Assembly (NCBI RefSeq): GCF_017312485.1
Contig: NZ_BMBA01000001.1
Span: 1,750,396 to 1,814,395 of the forward strand
Direction of reading: 5' to 3'
DNA length: 64,000 bases
Origin: Clostridium zeae
Lineage (GTDB): Bacteria; Bacillota; Clostridia; Clostridiales; Clostridiaceae
The notes beneath the pieces were generated by a model, which did not search any database, had not been told where the DNA came from, and saw nothing but the letters and a program-made list of their open reading frames with translations. The number at the start of each line of letters is the position of its first letter. Within the stretch, counting starts at the first letter, position 1. This document shows, one piece after another, positions 54,076 to 63,892 of the stretch. Position numbers and translations under genes: made by a program.

Positions 54076-54378
54076 CTATTTATCACCTTTTGGTAATTCT
54101 ATTTTAGGCTTTTTTTGTGATTGTTTAAATAGAACTATTTTATTTCCGATAGCTTGAATCCCTTCACATCTTATTTCTTCACATATAACATCTGAAGCTT
54201 CTCTAGTTCCGTATCCACTGTTCTCTAACACAGTTATTTTAATTAGTTCTCTAGCTTCAAGCGCATCTCGTATTTGCTTTAAAAATGGTTCTTCAATACC
54301 ATTCTTGCCTAGTTGAAATATAGGGCTTATACCGTTTGCTAGCGATCTAAGATATGCTCTCTGTTTTGTTGTAATCAA
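54076..54378 (-). CDS. yhbY: YhbY-family CRM-domain RNA-binding protein
   Basis: 100 aa covering one CRM domain: 'TTKQRAYLRSLANGISPIFQ' and the RNA-binding 'LGKNGIEEPF' loop. YhbY associates with pre-50S ribosomal particles. It is co-transcribed with nadD. GGGAGG precedes the start. Confidence 0.9.
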   Translation of the reverse strand: MITTKQRAYLRSLANGISPIFQLGKNGIEEPFLKQIRDALEARELIKITVLENSGYGTREASDVICEEIRCEGIQAIGNKIVLFKQSQKKPKIELPKGDK

Positions 54379-54412
54379 TTTATTTTCCTCCCTTGTTTAA
54401 GTATATATATTA

Positions 54413-54480
54413 AATAATAAAAATGTTTTGAAAGGAGATATTTTTTATATTATCAATATCTCCTTAAATCATAAACATTT
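54413..54480 (-). terminator. Terminator of obg
   Basis: Nested stems AAATGTTT/AAACATTT (outer, 54421-54428 with 54473-54480) and AAGGAGATATT/AATATCTCCTT (inner, 54432-54442 with 54455-54465), followed on the minus strand by TTTTTATTATTT. Confidence 0.75.
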
Positions 54481-54542
54481 CTCAAATTGTTCTATAATAT
54501 ATGAATCAAAGTTAATTCAATATTTAAGATAAGTATTTTTAA

Positions 54543-55841
<1,299 letters not shown>

Positions 55842-55856
55842 TTACCTTATACTTTT

Positions 55857-55911
55857 GTTTGTACTTGTTTTAAAATGCCCAATTATTAGGTATTTTAAAA
55901 CAAGTACAAAC
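55857..55911. other. Perfect 20-bp inverted repeat upstream of obg
   Basis: GTTTGTACTTGTTTTAAAAT (55857-55876) and its exact complement at 55892-55911 enclose 15 bases, immediately before the obg ribosome site. It could be a leader hairpin or a dyad operator. There is no U-run. Confidence 0.6.
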
Positions 55912-55994
55912 TAAATTTGATTTATATTTTAAGTACTCTTTATATATTATTGATAGCCTCTATATGCAAATAATATACATATCCATAATACTTG

Positions 55995-56025
55995 AAAAGC
56001 ACCCTTTTTACAAAAGGGTGCTTTT
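55995..56025 (-). terminator. Terminator of rplU-prp-rpmA
   Basis: AAAAGCACCCTTTT (55995-56008) pairs with AAAAGGGTGCTTTT (56012-56025) across three bases, just after the rpmA stop. Confidence 0.85.
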
Positions 56026-56035
56026 ATAACTAGGA

Positions 56036-56335
56036 TTATTCAGCTATTTCTTGAATGTCTACTGGATAAACAGAAGCTTTCTTCTTGTCTCTTCCAAGTC
56101 TTTCAAATTTAACAACTCCATCGATCTTTGCAAATAAAGTATCATCGCTTCCTTTACCTACATTAGCACCTGGATGTATCTTTGTTCCTCTTTGTCTAAC
56201 AAGTATGTTTCCAGCAAGAACAAATTGTCCATCAGCTGACTTAACACCAAGTCTCTTTGACTCAGAATCTCTACCGTTCTTGGAGCTACCTACTCCTTTT
56301 TTATGAGCGAACAATTGAAGGTTCATGATTAGCAT
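56036..56335 (-). CDS. rpmA: 50S ribosomal protein L27 (with cleavable N-terminal extension)
   Basis: 99 aa. '[20 protein letters not shown]' shows the Firmicute L27 extension, cut after 'LQLFA' by Prp so that the mature protein starts AHKKG and reaches the peptidyl-transferase centre. The start at 56335 is nine bases after GGAGG, giving MLIMNLQLF; the second ATG is less well placed. Four bases after prp. Confidence 0.95.
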   Translation of the reverse strand: MLIMNLQLFAHKKGVGSSKNGRDSESKRLGVKSADGQFVLAGNILVRQRGTKIHPGANVGKGSDDTLFAKIDGVVKFERLGRDKKKASVYPVDIQEIAE

Positions 56336-56339
56336 AGTA

Positions 56340-56711
56340 CTACACCTCCTCTTTTTTTACATATATATATTGGTCTGCTTTATTTTTTCCAAAACTTTGC
56401 TCTAAGGATAATAAAATACTGTCTATGCTAAGTTCAAAAGTTTTTAATAAGACCTGTGCTTTTTGAAGTTCTTCTTCATCAAGCTCTTTAAGATCTAACT
56501 TAATATATCCATCCGCCATTTCGTATGGTACATTAAGCTTAAGTACTTCGTCCAAGCCTATAAGTACACCTTGAGATAATACAGATACTGAATTACATAT
56601 CATGTCATATGCTTCTCCAACTAAAATCATTTCTCTTTCTCTAAGAGCATGATTTTGTATCCTAAATCCAATTATTATGTCCTTAGTCGTATAAATATCT
56701 AACTTAATCAT
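56340..56711 (-). CDS. prp: L27-processing cysteine protease Prp
   Basis: A 123-aa YsxB/Prp protease, encoded as usual between L21 and L27. The catalytic pair is H21 ('IQNHAL') and C39 ('DMICNSVS'). The His-to-Cys distance is 18 residues, about six more than in the well-studied staphylococcal enzyme (H22/C34). One base separates it from rplU. Confidence 0.88.
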   Translation of the reverse strand: MIKLDIYTTKDIIIGFRIQNHALREREMILVGEAYDMICNSVSVLSQGVLIGLDEVLKLNVPYEMADGYIKLDLKELDEEELQKAQVLLKTFELSIDSILLSLEQSFGKNKADQYIYVKKEEV

Positions 56712-56712
56712 A

Positions 56713-57024
56713 TTAAGCTTCTATTTTTTCGATAACTAGCTTAGTGTAAGGTTGTCTGTGGCCGTTCTTTCTTCTATAGTCTTTCTTTCTCTTGTACTTG
56801 AAAACTATAATCTTCTTAGCCTTGCCTTGAGCAACTACCTTAGCTACTACTTTAGCACCTTCTACTACTGGTGTACCAACCTTAAGTTCACCATCCTTAG
56901 CTACTGCTAGAACTTCTGTTAACTCAACTGTTGCTTCAACTTCAGCTTCTAATTTTTCAACGAATATAACATCGCCTTCTTGAACTCTGAATTGTTTTCC
57001 ACCTGTCTTAACTACTGCGTACAT
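56713..57024 (-). CDS. rplU: 50S ribosomal protein L21
   Basis: 103 aa. '[18 protein letters not shown]' start and '[20 protein letters not shown]' end, both diagnostic of L21. First gene of rplU-prp-rpmA. AGGAGGTGTTTTT precedes the ATG, directly after the L21 leader. Confidence 0.96.
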   Translation of the reverse strand: MYAVVKTGGKQFRVQEGDVIFVEKLEAEVEATVELTEVLAVAKDGELKVGTPVVEGAKVVAKVVAQGKAKKIIVFKYKRKKDYRRKNGHRQPYTKLVIEKIEA

Positions 57025-57026
57025 AA

Positions 57027-57121
57027 AAACACCTCCTCATTACGGTCTCGCCACTTCAGGTACGATTGTACAATCGTTTATGGAACCTTATGTGTGCGGT
57101 TCACAAATGCCATTCTACCAT
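57027..57121 (-). promoter_or_regulatory. L21 leader RNA
   Basis: The minus strand 'TTTGTGAACCGCACACATAA', GGTTCC, a small AACGATTGTACAATCGT hairpin and 'CCTGAAGTGGCGAGACCGTA' match the layout of the Firmicute ribosomal L21 leader, thought to mediate autogenous control. It lies directly before the rplU ribosome site. Confidence 0.75.
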
Positions 57122-57220
57122 ATCGGACATATTTTGTAAAGTTATTTTTATCTAAACATATAATGTTTAGTATCTTTTTTTATCTCAATATTGTTATTTG
57201 TTTATTAAAAAAAGATTACT

Positions 57221-57592
57221 GAAATTAAGTGGTTATGCAGGAGATGCTATATGAGCGAGCTATTAGAATTAAATGATTTTTTCAGATGGAATGTCCATAA
57301 AAAATCGCTAATTGCTCTTCATTAGTGATTTTTTTGCGCATCTACCTTTTCTGAACGTATGTGAGGAAATTGTGGCAGGCGACAAATTCTCACTTTTTTA
57401 CTCTATATATATCCTTTTTGCTTTCTTAAATTTTATATATGAAAGTTTTACAAGAAAGCGTGATTAATAAAGAGTAAAAACTGTACTGTTCGAACGTAGT
57501 GAGTTTACAGTTTTAGCCATGGAATATGACAAAATCATATTAATTCTTTGCGTAAGCTCATTAAAGCATTGGATGCCTAACCACTTAATTTC
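57221..57592. mobile_element. Inverted-repeat-bounded element (MITE-like) between rng and rplU
   Basis: GAAATTAAGTGGTTA at 57221-57235 is perfectly repeated in inverse at 57578-57592, and the match extends imperfectly to about 37 bases per side (shared GCA, ATGCT, TGAGC blocks). The 372-base interior has no gene. It holds repeat family R copy B and a further hairpin, AAAACTGTA/TTACAGTTTT. It could be a miniature mobile element or a large structured RNA. Confidence 0.5.
57299..57384 (-). repeat. Dispersed repeat, family R copy B
   Basis: Minus strand: TCGCCTGCCACAATTTCCTC, AAAAGGTAGATGCGCAAAAA and the hairpin ATCACTAAT/ATTAGCGAT. Same order of blocks as copies A (44922-45006) and C (61672-61760). 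Confidence 0.7.
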
Positions 57593-57609
57593 AACTCAAT
57601 AATTTTAAT

Positions 57610-59043
57610 CTACTCTATTTGAAGTTTGTAATTACTTACAGCATCAATTTGATTTTTGAATAGCAAAGGTTCTAGTTTGTAGTAATCTATTGAATCTATA
57701 AATTTAACATAAATATTTTTATCTAGAGCTCCTATATCCTTCAGGAATTGTACTTTATCGCCTATGACATAGTCTTCATATACATCTTTTAACTCTATAT
57801 AGAAGTCTTTAATACTACCTTCACCTTCAGCTCTTATAATATCATTTTTAATTAGATGCTTTATATAAGAACCTTTCAGCCTTTTTCCATGTCCATTACA
57901 GATATCACAGTTCTCTTCTATATAATCGTAAATACTTTTCCCTCTTCTACTTCTTGATATCTGTAGAAGATTAAGCTCAGTAAATTGATATACTCTAGCT
58001 CTACTACTATCACCCTCAAGACTTTCCTTAATGGCAGCATATACCTTATTCTTAGCTTGAGCATTATCCATATCAATAAAATCTACTACTATTATACCGC
58101 TAAGATTTCTAAGTCTAATCTGCCTTCCTATCTCCTTTGCAGCCTCAATATTTGTCTCTTCAGCTGTTTTAGAAAAATTTCTTCCACTGACATTTTTAGC
58201 TGAGTTCACATCAATTACATACATTGCTTCAGTTTTATCAATAACTATATTTCCACCACATTTTAAGTTAACTCTAGAGTTTCTTAAATTAAGTATTTCT
58301 TTTTCTATTCCGTAATAGTCAAATAAACTTCTTATCTCTTTATGCATTACTAATTGAATGTTTTTTTCATCAGCTATATAGTCTTTTACCGCAAAATAAT
58401 CTTCCATAGAATCTACAATAATCTTTGACGTATCACCATTTATATTATCTCTTAAAACCTTGTGGAGAAGTGCGTTTTCTCCATAAAGCTTTTTGTTTTT
58501 CAAGCTATATAAAGCTTCTCTCTCGATAGCTTCATATGTATCTTTAAGTTTATATATTTCCTGTTTTATGATATCAGATGATACATCTTTAGCATTAGTT
58601 CTTATGGTTATAGAGAAGCCTTCAATTGTTTCTATTGTATTTTTTAGACTTTCTCTAATATCCTGATCCTCTATTCTTTTAGATATAAGAAGCTCTTTAT
58701 CTCCCCTAGTTATTACTACAAATCTTCCAGGTAGACTTATAGGACTTGCAACTTTAGGTCCTTTACTGCCAAAACTCTCACTTAAGATTTCAACAATTAT
58801 ATCTTGCCCTTTTTTCAAAGGATTTTTTCTCATATCAAAGTGTAAATATCCATTCTTTTCGTGACCAATATCTATAAAGGCACTACCGATAGCAGGTACT
58901 ATATTTTTTACATTTCCCTTATACACCTCTCCTGGAAGCGGCTCATTATTTTCTTCTTCTACAAAGCATTCTGTTAAGCTACCTTTTTCCTTTATTGCAA
59001 TCCTAAAAATCTTTTCTCTTCTTTCTATAAAAAGTTCTCTCAT
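57610..59043 (-). CDS. rng: Ribonuclease G (Rne/Rng family)
   Basis: 477 aa. An S1-type RNA-binding domain near the N-terminus ('GEVYKGNVKNIVPAIGSAFI'), an RNase E/G catalytic domain with 'MYVIDVNSAKN' and 'GIIVVDFIDMDNAQ' (Mg-binding Asp), and the Zn-link Cys pair 'CDICNGHG'. It is an endonuclease of rRNA and mRNA processing. Sixteen bases after the DUF2344 gene, in the usual clostridial radical-SAM/DUF2344/rng cluster. Confidence 0.92.
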   Translation of the reverse strand: MRELFIERREKIFRIAIKEKGSLTECFVEEENNEPLPGEVYKGNVKNIVPAIGSAFIDIGHEKNGYLHFDMRKNPLKKGQDIIVEILSESFGSKGPKVASPISLPGRFVVITRGDKELLISKRIEDQDIRESLKNTIETIEGFSITIRTNAKDVSSDIIKQEIYKLKDTYEAIEREALYSLKNKKLYGENALLHKVLRDNINGDTSKIIVDSMEDYFAVKDYIADEKNIQLVMHKEIRSLFDYYGIEKEILNLRNSRVNLKCGGNIVIDKTEAMYVIDVNSAKNVSGRNFSKTAEETNIEAAKEIGRQIRLRNLSGIIVVDFIDMDNAQAKNKVYAAIKESLEGDSSRARVYQFTELNLLQISRSRRGKSIYDYIEENCDICNGHGKRLKGSYIKHLIKNDIIRAEGEGSIKDFYIELKDVYEDYVIGDKVQFLKDIGALDKNIYVKFIDSIDYYKLEPLLFKNQIDAVSNYKLQIE

Positions 59044-59059
59044 AATACTTTACCTTATA

Positions 59060-59767
59060 TTATATACATTTATAGAGTGGAACTAAATTTTCACCTTTAA
59101 GAGCATATAGTTCCTCTCTTTTTATATCAATAAAGGCTTCTTCTTCAAAATTTGAAGTATTGCTTCTTATGTAGGTTGCTAATAATTCTGGAGAAAGATG
59201 TTCTCTGCTTCCACAGCTAATTAAGGCATTAAGTATAAGCTTATCTTCATTAACCCAGTACTTAATTTCTTTTACCATAGGTTTTATGTCAACCATCTTT
59301 TCCCCGTTTTTACTTTTCTTAAGTGTAACCCATTCATTCTGTTCCATAAGTTTTTCGACTTCTAATATAGAGCTTTCTGTAGCATTATATTTAATTTTAA
59401 CAATATATCTTGCTGCATCAATAAGAGCCATTGCTTGTGGCACTTTTTTCTCATTTTCTTTATTTATAACCTTAACAGCCTCTAAAAATCTTATTCCCTT
59501 TGCAGAATTTGCATTTAATCTTTCTTTTACTTCCTCTATAGTTAAGTCTTCTACAAGTCCAATATCTAAATAATCTCCCTCAGAGTAAAATCCTACTGAC
59601 AAAGGATTAGCTATTGATAGATTCATATGTGGGTTAAATCCCTTTGAATATTCAATTGGAAGATCTGCTCTTCTTATTACTCTTTGTATAGTTCTCATTA
59701 AATCAAGATGAGAAATAAATTTAATATCGCTCTCTTTAGTAAATTTAATTAGATATCGCACCAGCAA
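59060..59767 (-). CDS. DUF2344 (TIGR03936) protein
   Basis: 235 aa. 'YLIKFTKESDIKFISHLDLM' at the start and 'YSKGFNPHMNLSIANPLSVG' are the family signature. It is often fused to, or next to, a B12-binding radical SAM protein; the role is unknown, possibly RNA modification or maturation. It overlaps the preceding radical SAM gene by 23 bases. Confidence 0.88.
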   Translation of the reverse strand: MLVRYLIKFTKESDIKFISHLDLMRTIQRVIRRADLPIEYSKGFNPHMNLSIANPLSVGFYSEGDYLDIGLVEDLTIEEVKERLNANSAKGIRFLEAVKVINKENEKKVPQAMALIDAARYIVKIKYNATESSILEVEKLMEQNEWVTLKKSKNGEKMVDIKPMVKEIKYWVNEDKLILNALISCGSREHLSPELLATYIRSNTSNFEEEAFIDIKREELYALKGENLVPLYKCI

Positions 59768-61598
59768 AACACTTCCCTTCTTTAAAGTTCACATCGATTC
59801 CGCAGCCTGTACATCCAACTCTACAATTTTGAGTAACTACTGCTTTCTTAGCTTTGTCATTTTCAATCTCCAAATACTTCCTATTAATTCCAATATCAAT
59901 GAAATCCCAAGGTAAAACTTCATCATAAGATCTTTCTCTATAACAATAAAAATCTCCATCAATACCGCATTCTTCTAAAGCTTCTTTCCAAAGTTCGAAG
60001 TTGAAGTACTCAGACCATCCATCAAACTTTGCACCTTTTTCATATGCCTTTACAAGCACGTCACAAAGCTTTCTGTCACCTCTTGCAAATAGAGCTTCCA
60101 TATACGAAGTTTTTTGTGCATGATAGTTATATATTATAGCTTTAGATTTTATAGAGTCCCTAACTGCCGATATCTTCTCTGAGACTAAATCAATTTTCTC
60201 CATAGGAGCCCATTGGAATGGTGTAAATGGTTTAGGAACAAGTATTGAAGTACTTACTGTTACTCTAAGCCCTTTATTTCTAACATTTTTAGGAACCTTA
60301 AAATATTCTGCAGTAATTTTTTCTGCAAGACTTCCTATCTCTCTTACATCCTCTAAAGTTTCATAAGGAAGACCTATCATGAAGTATAACTTTAAAGTAC
60401 TCCAGCCTGATTCGAAGGCACTTCTAGCAGCTTCAAGTATTCTTTCTTCTGTAAGTCCTTTATTTATAACATCTCTCATTCTTTGTGATCCTGCTTCAGG
60501 AGCAAATGTAAGTCCACTTTTCCTTACTTTTTGTATTTCCTTGATAAGATCAACTGAAAATGCATCTACTCTTATTGAAGGAAGTGCAACACCAACATTT
60601 TTTTCGCTATGTTCATTTATTAAATCAGTAACCAATCCCTGTATATCTGAATAGTCGCAGGTGCTTAATGAAGATAGTGATATTTCGTCATATCCAGTAC
60701 CTTGAACTAACTTTCTTGCATTTTCTAATAGGGTCTGTCTTGATTTTTCTCTTACTGGCCTATATATCATTCCAGCTTGACAGAACCTACAACCATTTGT
60801 ACACCCTCTAAATACTTCAAGCACAACTCTATCATGCACTATTTCAGTATAAGGTACTATAAACTTATCTGGAAAAGATACCTTATCAAAATCATTTATA
60901 ACCCTCTTTTGAACTTTAGCAGGCACATCCTCATATTTAGGTTTAAAGGATTTAATTGTATTATCTTCGTTATATTCAACATCATAAAGAGAAGGAACAT
61001 AAATTCCTCTTATCTTAGATATCTCTCTAAGGAATTCTTTTTTCTTACCTTTACCCTTGTATTTTTTATATACATCAAGAACATCATTCATCATGTCCTC
61101 GCCTTCTCCTATTTCGAAGAAGTCAACAATATCATATAAAGATTCTGGGTTATAAGCACAAGGTCCCCCTGCCATAATTATAGGTTCCTCTTCTCTTCTT
61201 TCAGATGCTCTAATTGTTATTCCAGATAGATTTAACATGTTTAGTATATTTGTATAACTCATCTCATATTGAAGAGTAAATCCAAGGATATCAAACTCAT
61301 TTAATGAATCTTTTGTTTCAAGCGCAAACAGTGGAATATTATTTTTTCTAAGCTCTTTTTCCATATCTGGCCAAGGCGCGTAAGCTCTTTCGCAATATGT
61401 ATCATTTCTCTCATTTAGTGTATGATATAGTATTCTTGAACCTAAATGTGACATACCAACTTCGTATACATCAGGGAAACAAAAAGCAAATCTAATGTCT
61501 ACTTCTTTAGGGTCTTTTACAACCTGATTTAGTTCTCCCCCAACATACCTAGCAGGTTTCTCAACTTTATATAAAATATCATCTGTGATTCTAACCAT
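59745..61598 (-). CDS. B12-binding radical SAM protein (TIGR03960)
   Basis: 617 aa. An N-terminal cobalamin-binding-like domain (about 35-170), a radical SAM core with C266xxxC270xxC273 ('RGCTNGCRFCQAG'), and a C-terminal Cys-rich tail 'CRVGCTGCG'. The reaction is unknown; it is genetically tied to DUF2344 and RNase G in clostridia. The start at 61598 follows AGGAGGAAAAGTA; the frame's earlier ATG lacks a site. Confidence 0.9.
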   Translation of the reverse strand: MVRITDDILYKVEKPARYVGGELNQVVKDPKEVDIRFAFCFPDVYEVGMSHLGSRILYHTLNERNDTYCERAYAPWPDMEKELRKNNIPLFALETKDSLNEFDILGFTLQYEMSYTNILNMLNLSGITIRASERREEEPIIMAGGPCAYNPESLYDIVDFFEIGEGEDMMNDVLDVYKKYKGKGKKKEFLREISKIRGIYVPSLYDVEYNEDNTIKSFKPKYEDVPAKVQKRVINDFDKVSFPDKFIVPYTEIVHDRVVLEVFRGCTNGCRFCQAGMIYRPVREKSRQTLLENARKLVQGTGYDEISLSSLSTCDYSDIQGLVTDLINEHSEKNVGVALPSIRVDAFSVDLIKEIQKVRKSGLTFAPEAGSQRMRDVINKGLTEERILEAARSAFESGWSTLKLYFMIGLPYETLEDVREIGSLAEKITAEYFKVPKNVRNKGLRVTVSTSILVPKPFTPFQWAPMEKIDLVSEKISAVRDSIKSKAIIYNYHAQKTSYMEALFARGDRKLCDVLVKAYEKGAKFDGWSEYFNFELWKEALEECGIDGDFYCYRERSYDEVLPWDFIDIGINRKYLEIENDKAKKAVVTQNCRVGCTGCGIDVNFKEGKCFAGAISN

Positions 61599-61671
61599 TA
61601 CTTTTCCTCCTAGATTTTTCACTGTATAATAATTTTAGCTTTATTACTTAATAACTATTACCTTAAACTAT

Positions 61672-61760
61672 TAAAAAATCGCTGAAGCGATTTTCTTCAG
61701 TGATTTTTTTGCGCATCTGCCTTTTCTAAACGTAGTGAAGAAATTCTGGCAGGCGAATAA
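61672..61760 (-). repeat. Dispersed repeat, family R copy C
   Basis: Minus strand: TTCGCCTGCCAGAATTTCTTC, shown here as blocks TTCGCCTG and AGAATTTCTTC, then AAAAGGCAGATGCGCAAAAA and the hairpin ATCACTGAAG/CTTCAGCGAT. It lies upstream of the radical SAM gene, and is the closest match to copy A. Confidence 0.7.
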
Positions 61761-61860
61761 GTTTTCTTTTTTACTGTATGACCTAAAAAATCTATTCAAA
61801 TAAATTGAAATTACTAGGCTTGGTTAGCATAAAAATTATACACCTTCCTTTACAGTAAAA

Positions 61861-61884
61861 AAGAAGTATAATTAAATACTTCTT
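61861..61884 (-). terminator. Terminator of spoIVFA-spoIVFB
   Basis: AAGAAGTAT (61861-61869) pairs with ATACTTCTT (61876-61884); a U-run follows on the minus strand (A-run 61856-61862). Confidence 0.65.
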
Positions 61885-61931
61885 AGAATTACATCATATT
61901 ATTTTATCATACCATTACTAATTAACCAATA

Positions 61932-62792
61932 CTATTTTTTCATCCAACTGTTTTTATAATTTATGTACTCTTCTAATGTTATATTACCATGGGTCTTAAG
62001 TGCTTCAATAAGCTCATCTTCATGAATTACATCTCTTAATCTTAGCTCATCATCTAGTATATAAAAGGTGTTGAACTTATTTTTATCTACCAATCCTAAT
62101 ACATTAATCAATCCTAATTTAAAGTGAACAGATATGGTTTTATTATCTATATATTTCTTTTTCCCAAGTCTCGTTCTCTTCTTTATTATATCTCCCATAA
62201 TGATATACATTACCTTTCTTTTTTCATTATATGTTATAAACAGTATAAAGCATGATGTAAGTAATACGCTAAGATTAAATATATGTATTGTAGATAAATA
62301 AATAAATATGCCAATCCCTATTATCCCTACCCCATAGCTTATATATGAAGTTATAATATGAGCTTTTTTATAGAACATTCTAGAACTCAAAAGCGTTCTT
62401 AAAACCTTTGATCCGTCTAACGGATATGCAGGAAGCAGATTGAACATTCCCAAAACTAAGTTTATCTCCATGGAATTATTAATAAACTCTGCAGGAACTA
62501 CTTTGTAGGCCATGTATAATATACCAAACATAATAAAATTAAAAGCCGGTCCCGAAATTGAAAGAAGTATTTCTTCTTTATGAGTTAATCCATCGAAATC
62601 ACTTAGTTCTAAAGCGGTTCCAAAGGGATGAATCTTAAAGTTATCTATACTTAGGTTCATCCACTTTGCTACAATATAATGGGTCATCTCATGGAATATT
62701 ATCCATAAAAAACCTAAAAATATCATAGATCTAAATCCTAAAATAAAAAATATAAGTATTTGCGGAATTAGCCACTTGCTTATTTTTACCAT
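61932..62792 (-). CDS. spoIVFB: Site-2 metalloprotease, SpoIVFB-like (M50)
   Basis: 286 aa. Membrane protease with HEMTH (34-38) in a transmembrane helix and the third ligand D126 in 'PAYPLDGSKV'; about six helices, then a cytosolic C-terminal domain. In Bacillus, SpoIVFB cleaves pro-sigma-K in the mother cell. The gene order spoIVFA-spoIVFB upstream of rplU-prp-rpmA-obg is the Bacillus order, which supports the name; the substrate is inferred. Confidence 0.85.
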   Translation of the reverse strand: MVKISKWLIPQILIFFILGFRSMIFLGFLWIIFHEMTHYIVAKWMNLSIDNFKIHPFGTALELSDFDGLTHKEEILLSISGPAFNFIMFGILYMAYKVVPAEFINNSMEINLVLGMFNLLPAYPLDGSKVLRTLLSSRMFYKKAHIITSYISYGVGIIGIGIFIYLSTIHIFNLSVLLTSCFILFITYNEKRKVMYIIMGDIIKKRTRLGKKKYIDNKTISVHFKLGLINVLGLVDKNKFNTFYILDDELRLRDVIHEDELIEALKTHGNITLEEYINYKNSWMKK

Positions 62793-62815
62793 TAAATTCT
62801 CCTAAAGAATTGCTA

Positions 62816-63628
62816 CTAAAATATCATATATTCCTTTGGGTCTTTATTTTCTCCCATATAGCTCAAAGAAAATATAATACATGCCTTACTCAAATTTTTT
62901 ACACTCTGGCTTTTGCCTAGAAATTGGCCTTTATCTACCTTCTCGCCTTCTTTTACACCTATCTCTTTTAATCCAGAGCATTTTGTCTCAATTCCATTTC
63001 CATGATCTATAATTACGTAGCTGCCAATATCTTTCTCATCAGCCACCTTCTTTACTGTGCCTTCATTAGGTGCTATTACCTCTGTATTCTCGTTTATATC
63101 TATCACTATTGATTTATCTGCTTGCTTTGCACTGAGTTCACTATCTATTTTCCCTTTAACAGGTGTTACAAAACTCTCTTTCGATTTTTCTTTCAGTGTT
63201 TTTTCTCCAGTTACATTGGACTTAAAGGTCTCGATATAATTTTCTAAGTTATCCCTGAGGCTTGTAGTATCTTTAAAATTCACATTGCTTATGTATGAAA
63301 CTATTTTAGGATCTAAATACTTATTATAATCAAGGTTATTGTTGATTACATCTTTTGCATACTTGTACGCCACTGTTGTTTGAGGCGTAACCATAGTTTT
63401 ACATACAATAACAAAAACACTTAAGCACAAAACCCCTATAAGCTCTTGTGTTATCCTGTTTATAACCATATTTTTATTAATTCCATTAAAATTGTTTACT
63501 CCCGCACTGTATTCTCTTTTGTTAGTATGAGTTTCTTGCACTCCATATGCAGCGTATGGATTCTGCGTCCTTTGTCTTTGCAATATTTTTGCGTAGTAGC
63601 TCTCATATTCATTATTATACTTTCCCAT
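62816..63628 (-). CDS. spoIVFA: SpoIVFA-like membrane protein with degenerate M23 domain
   Basis: 270 aa. An Asn/Tyr-rich cytosolic N-terminus, one membrane helix ('LIGVLCLSVFVIVCKTMV', about 83-100), and a LytM/M23-type exported domain ('SIVIDINENTEVIAPNEGTV', 'IDHGNGIETKCSGL'). The zinc-binding His residues of active M23 peptidases are absent, as in SpoIVFA, which tethers and inhibits SpoIVFB. The start at 63628 follows GGGAGGAAAAGG; 23 bases separate it from spoIVFB. Confidence 0.78.
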   Translation of the reverse strand: MGKYNNEYESYYAKILQRQRTQNPYAAYGVQETHTNKREYSAGVNNFNGINKNMVINRITQELIGVLCLSVFVIVCKTMVTPQTTVAYKYAKDVINNNLDYNKYLDPKIVSYISNVNFKDTTSLRDNLENYIETFKSNVTGEKTLKEKSKESFVTPVKGKIDSELSAKQADKSIVIDINENTEVIAPNEGTVKKVADEKDIGSYVIIDHGNGIETKCSGLKEIGVKEGEKVDKGQFLGKSQSVKNLSKACIIFSLSYMGENKDPKEYMIF

Positions 63629-63663
63629 CCTTTTCCTCCCACGTTCACAAATATTTATATATA

Positions 63664-63737
63664 GCTGAATCACTTAATAAATTTTATATTTTCAAGTTAA
63701 AGCAGTACATCTTTAATTCAAGAAATACTACTGCTTC
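63664..63737. repeat. Weak family H copy 3 and hairpin upstream of spoIVFA
   Basis: 'CACTTAATAAATTTTATATT', TTTCAAG and 'GTACATCTTTAATT' follow the same block order as family H copies 1 and 2, but the arms no longer pair. An overlapping AAAGCAGTA/TACTGCTT pair forms a new hairpin. Confidence 0.4.
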
Positions 63738-63816
63738 AATTTATATCAAGTTCATATTATATATATTTGCGATAGGTGAATTATATGATAAAAGTATATA
63801 AGAAAGTTGCTGTACT

Positions 63817-63871
63817 AATAAAACAAAACACTACTTAAATCATAGTTATCTCCTATAATCTAAGTAGTGTT
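63817..63871 (-). terminator. Terminator of mgsA
   Basis: AACACTACTTA (63827-63837) pairs with TAAGTAGTGTT (63861-63871); the minus strand continues TTGTTTTATTA. Confidence 0.75.
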
Positions 63872-63892
63872 CTATCTTCTATAAAAATCTAT

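Noticed and set aside
62816-63628. Active M23 endopeptidase
   Set aside because: The zinc-binding His residues are missing and the gene order fits SpoIVFA, a non-enzymatic regulator.
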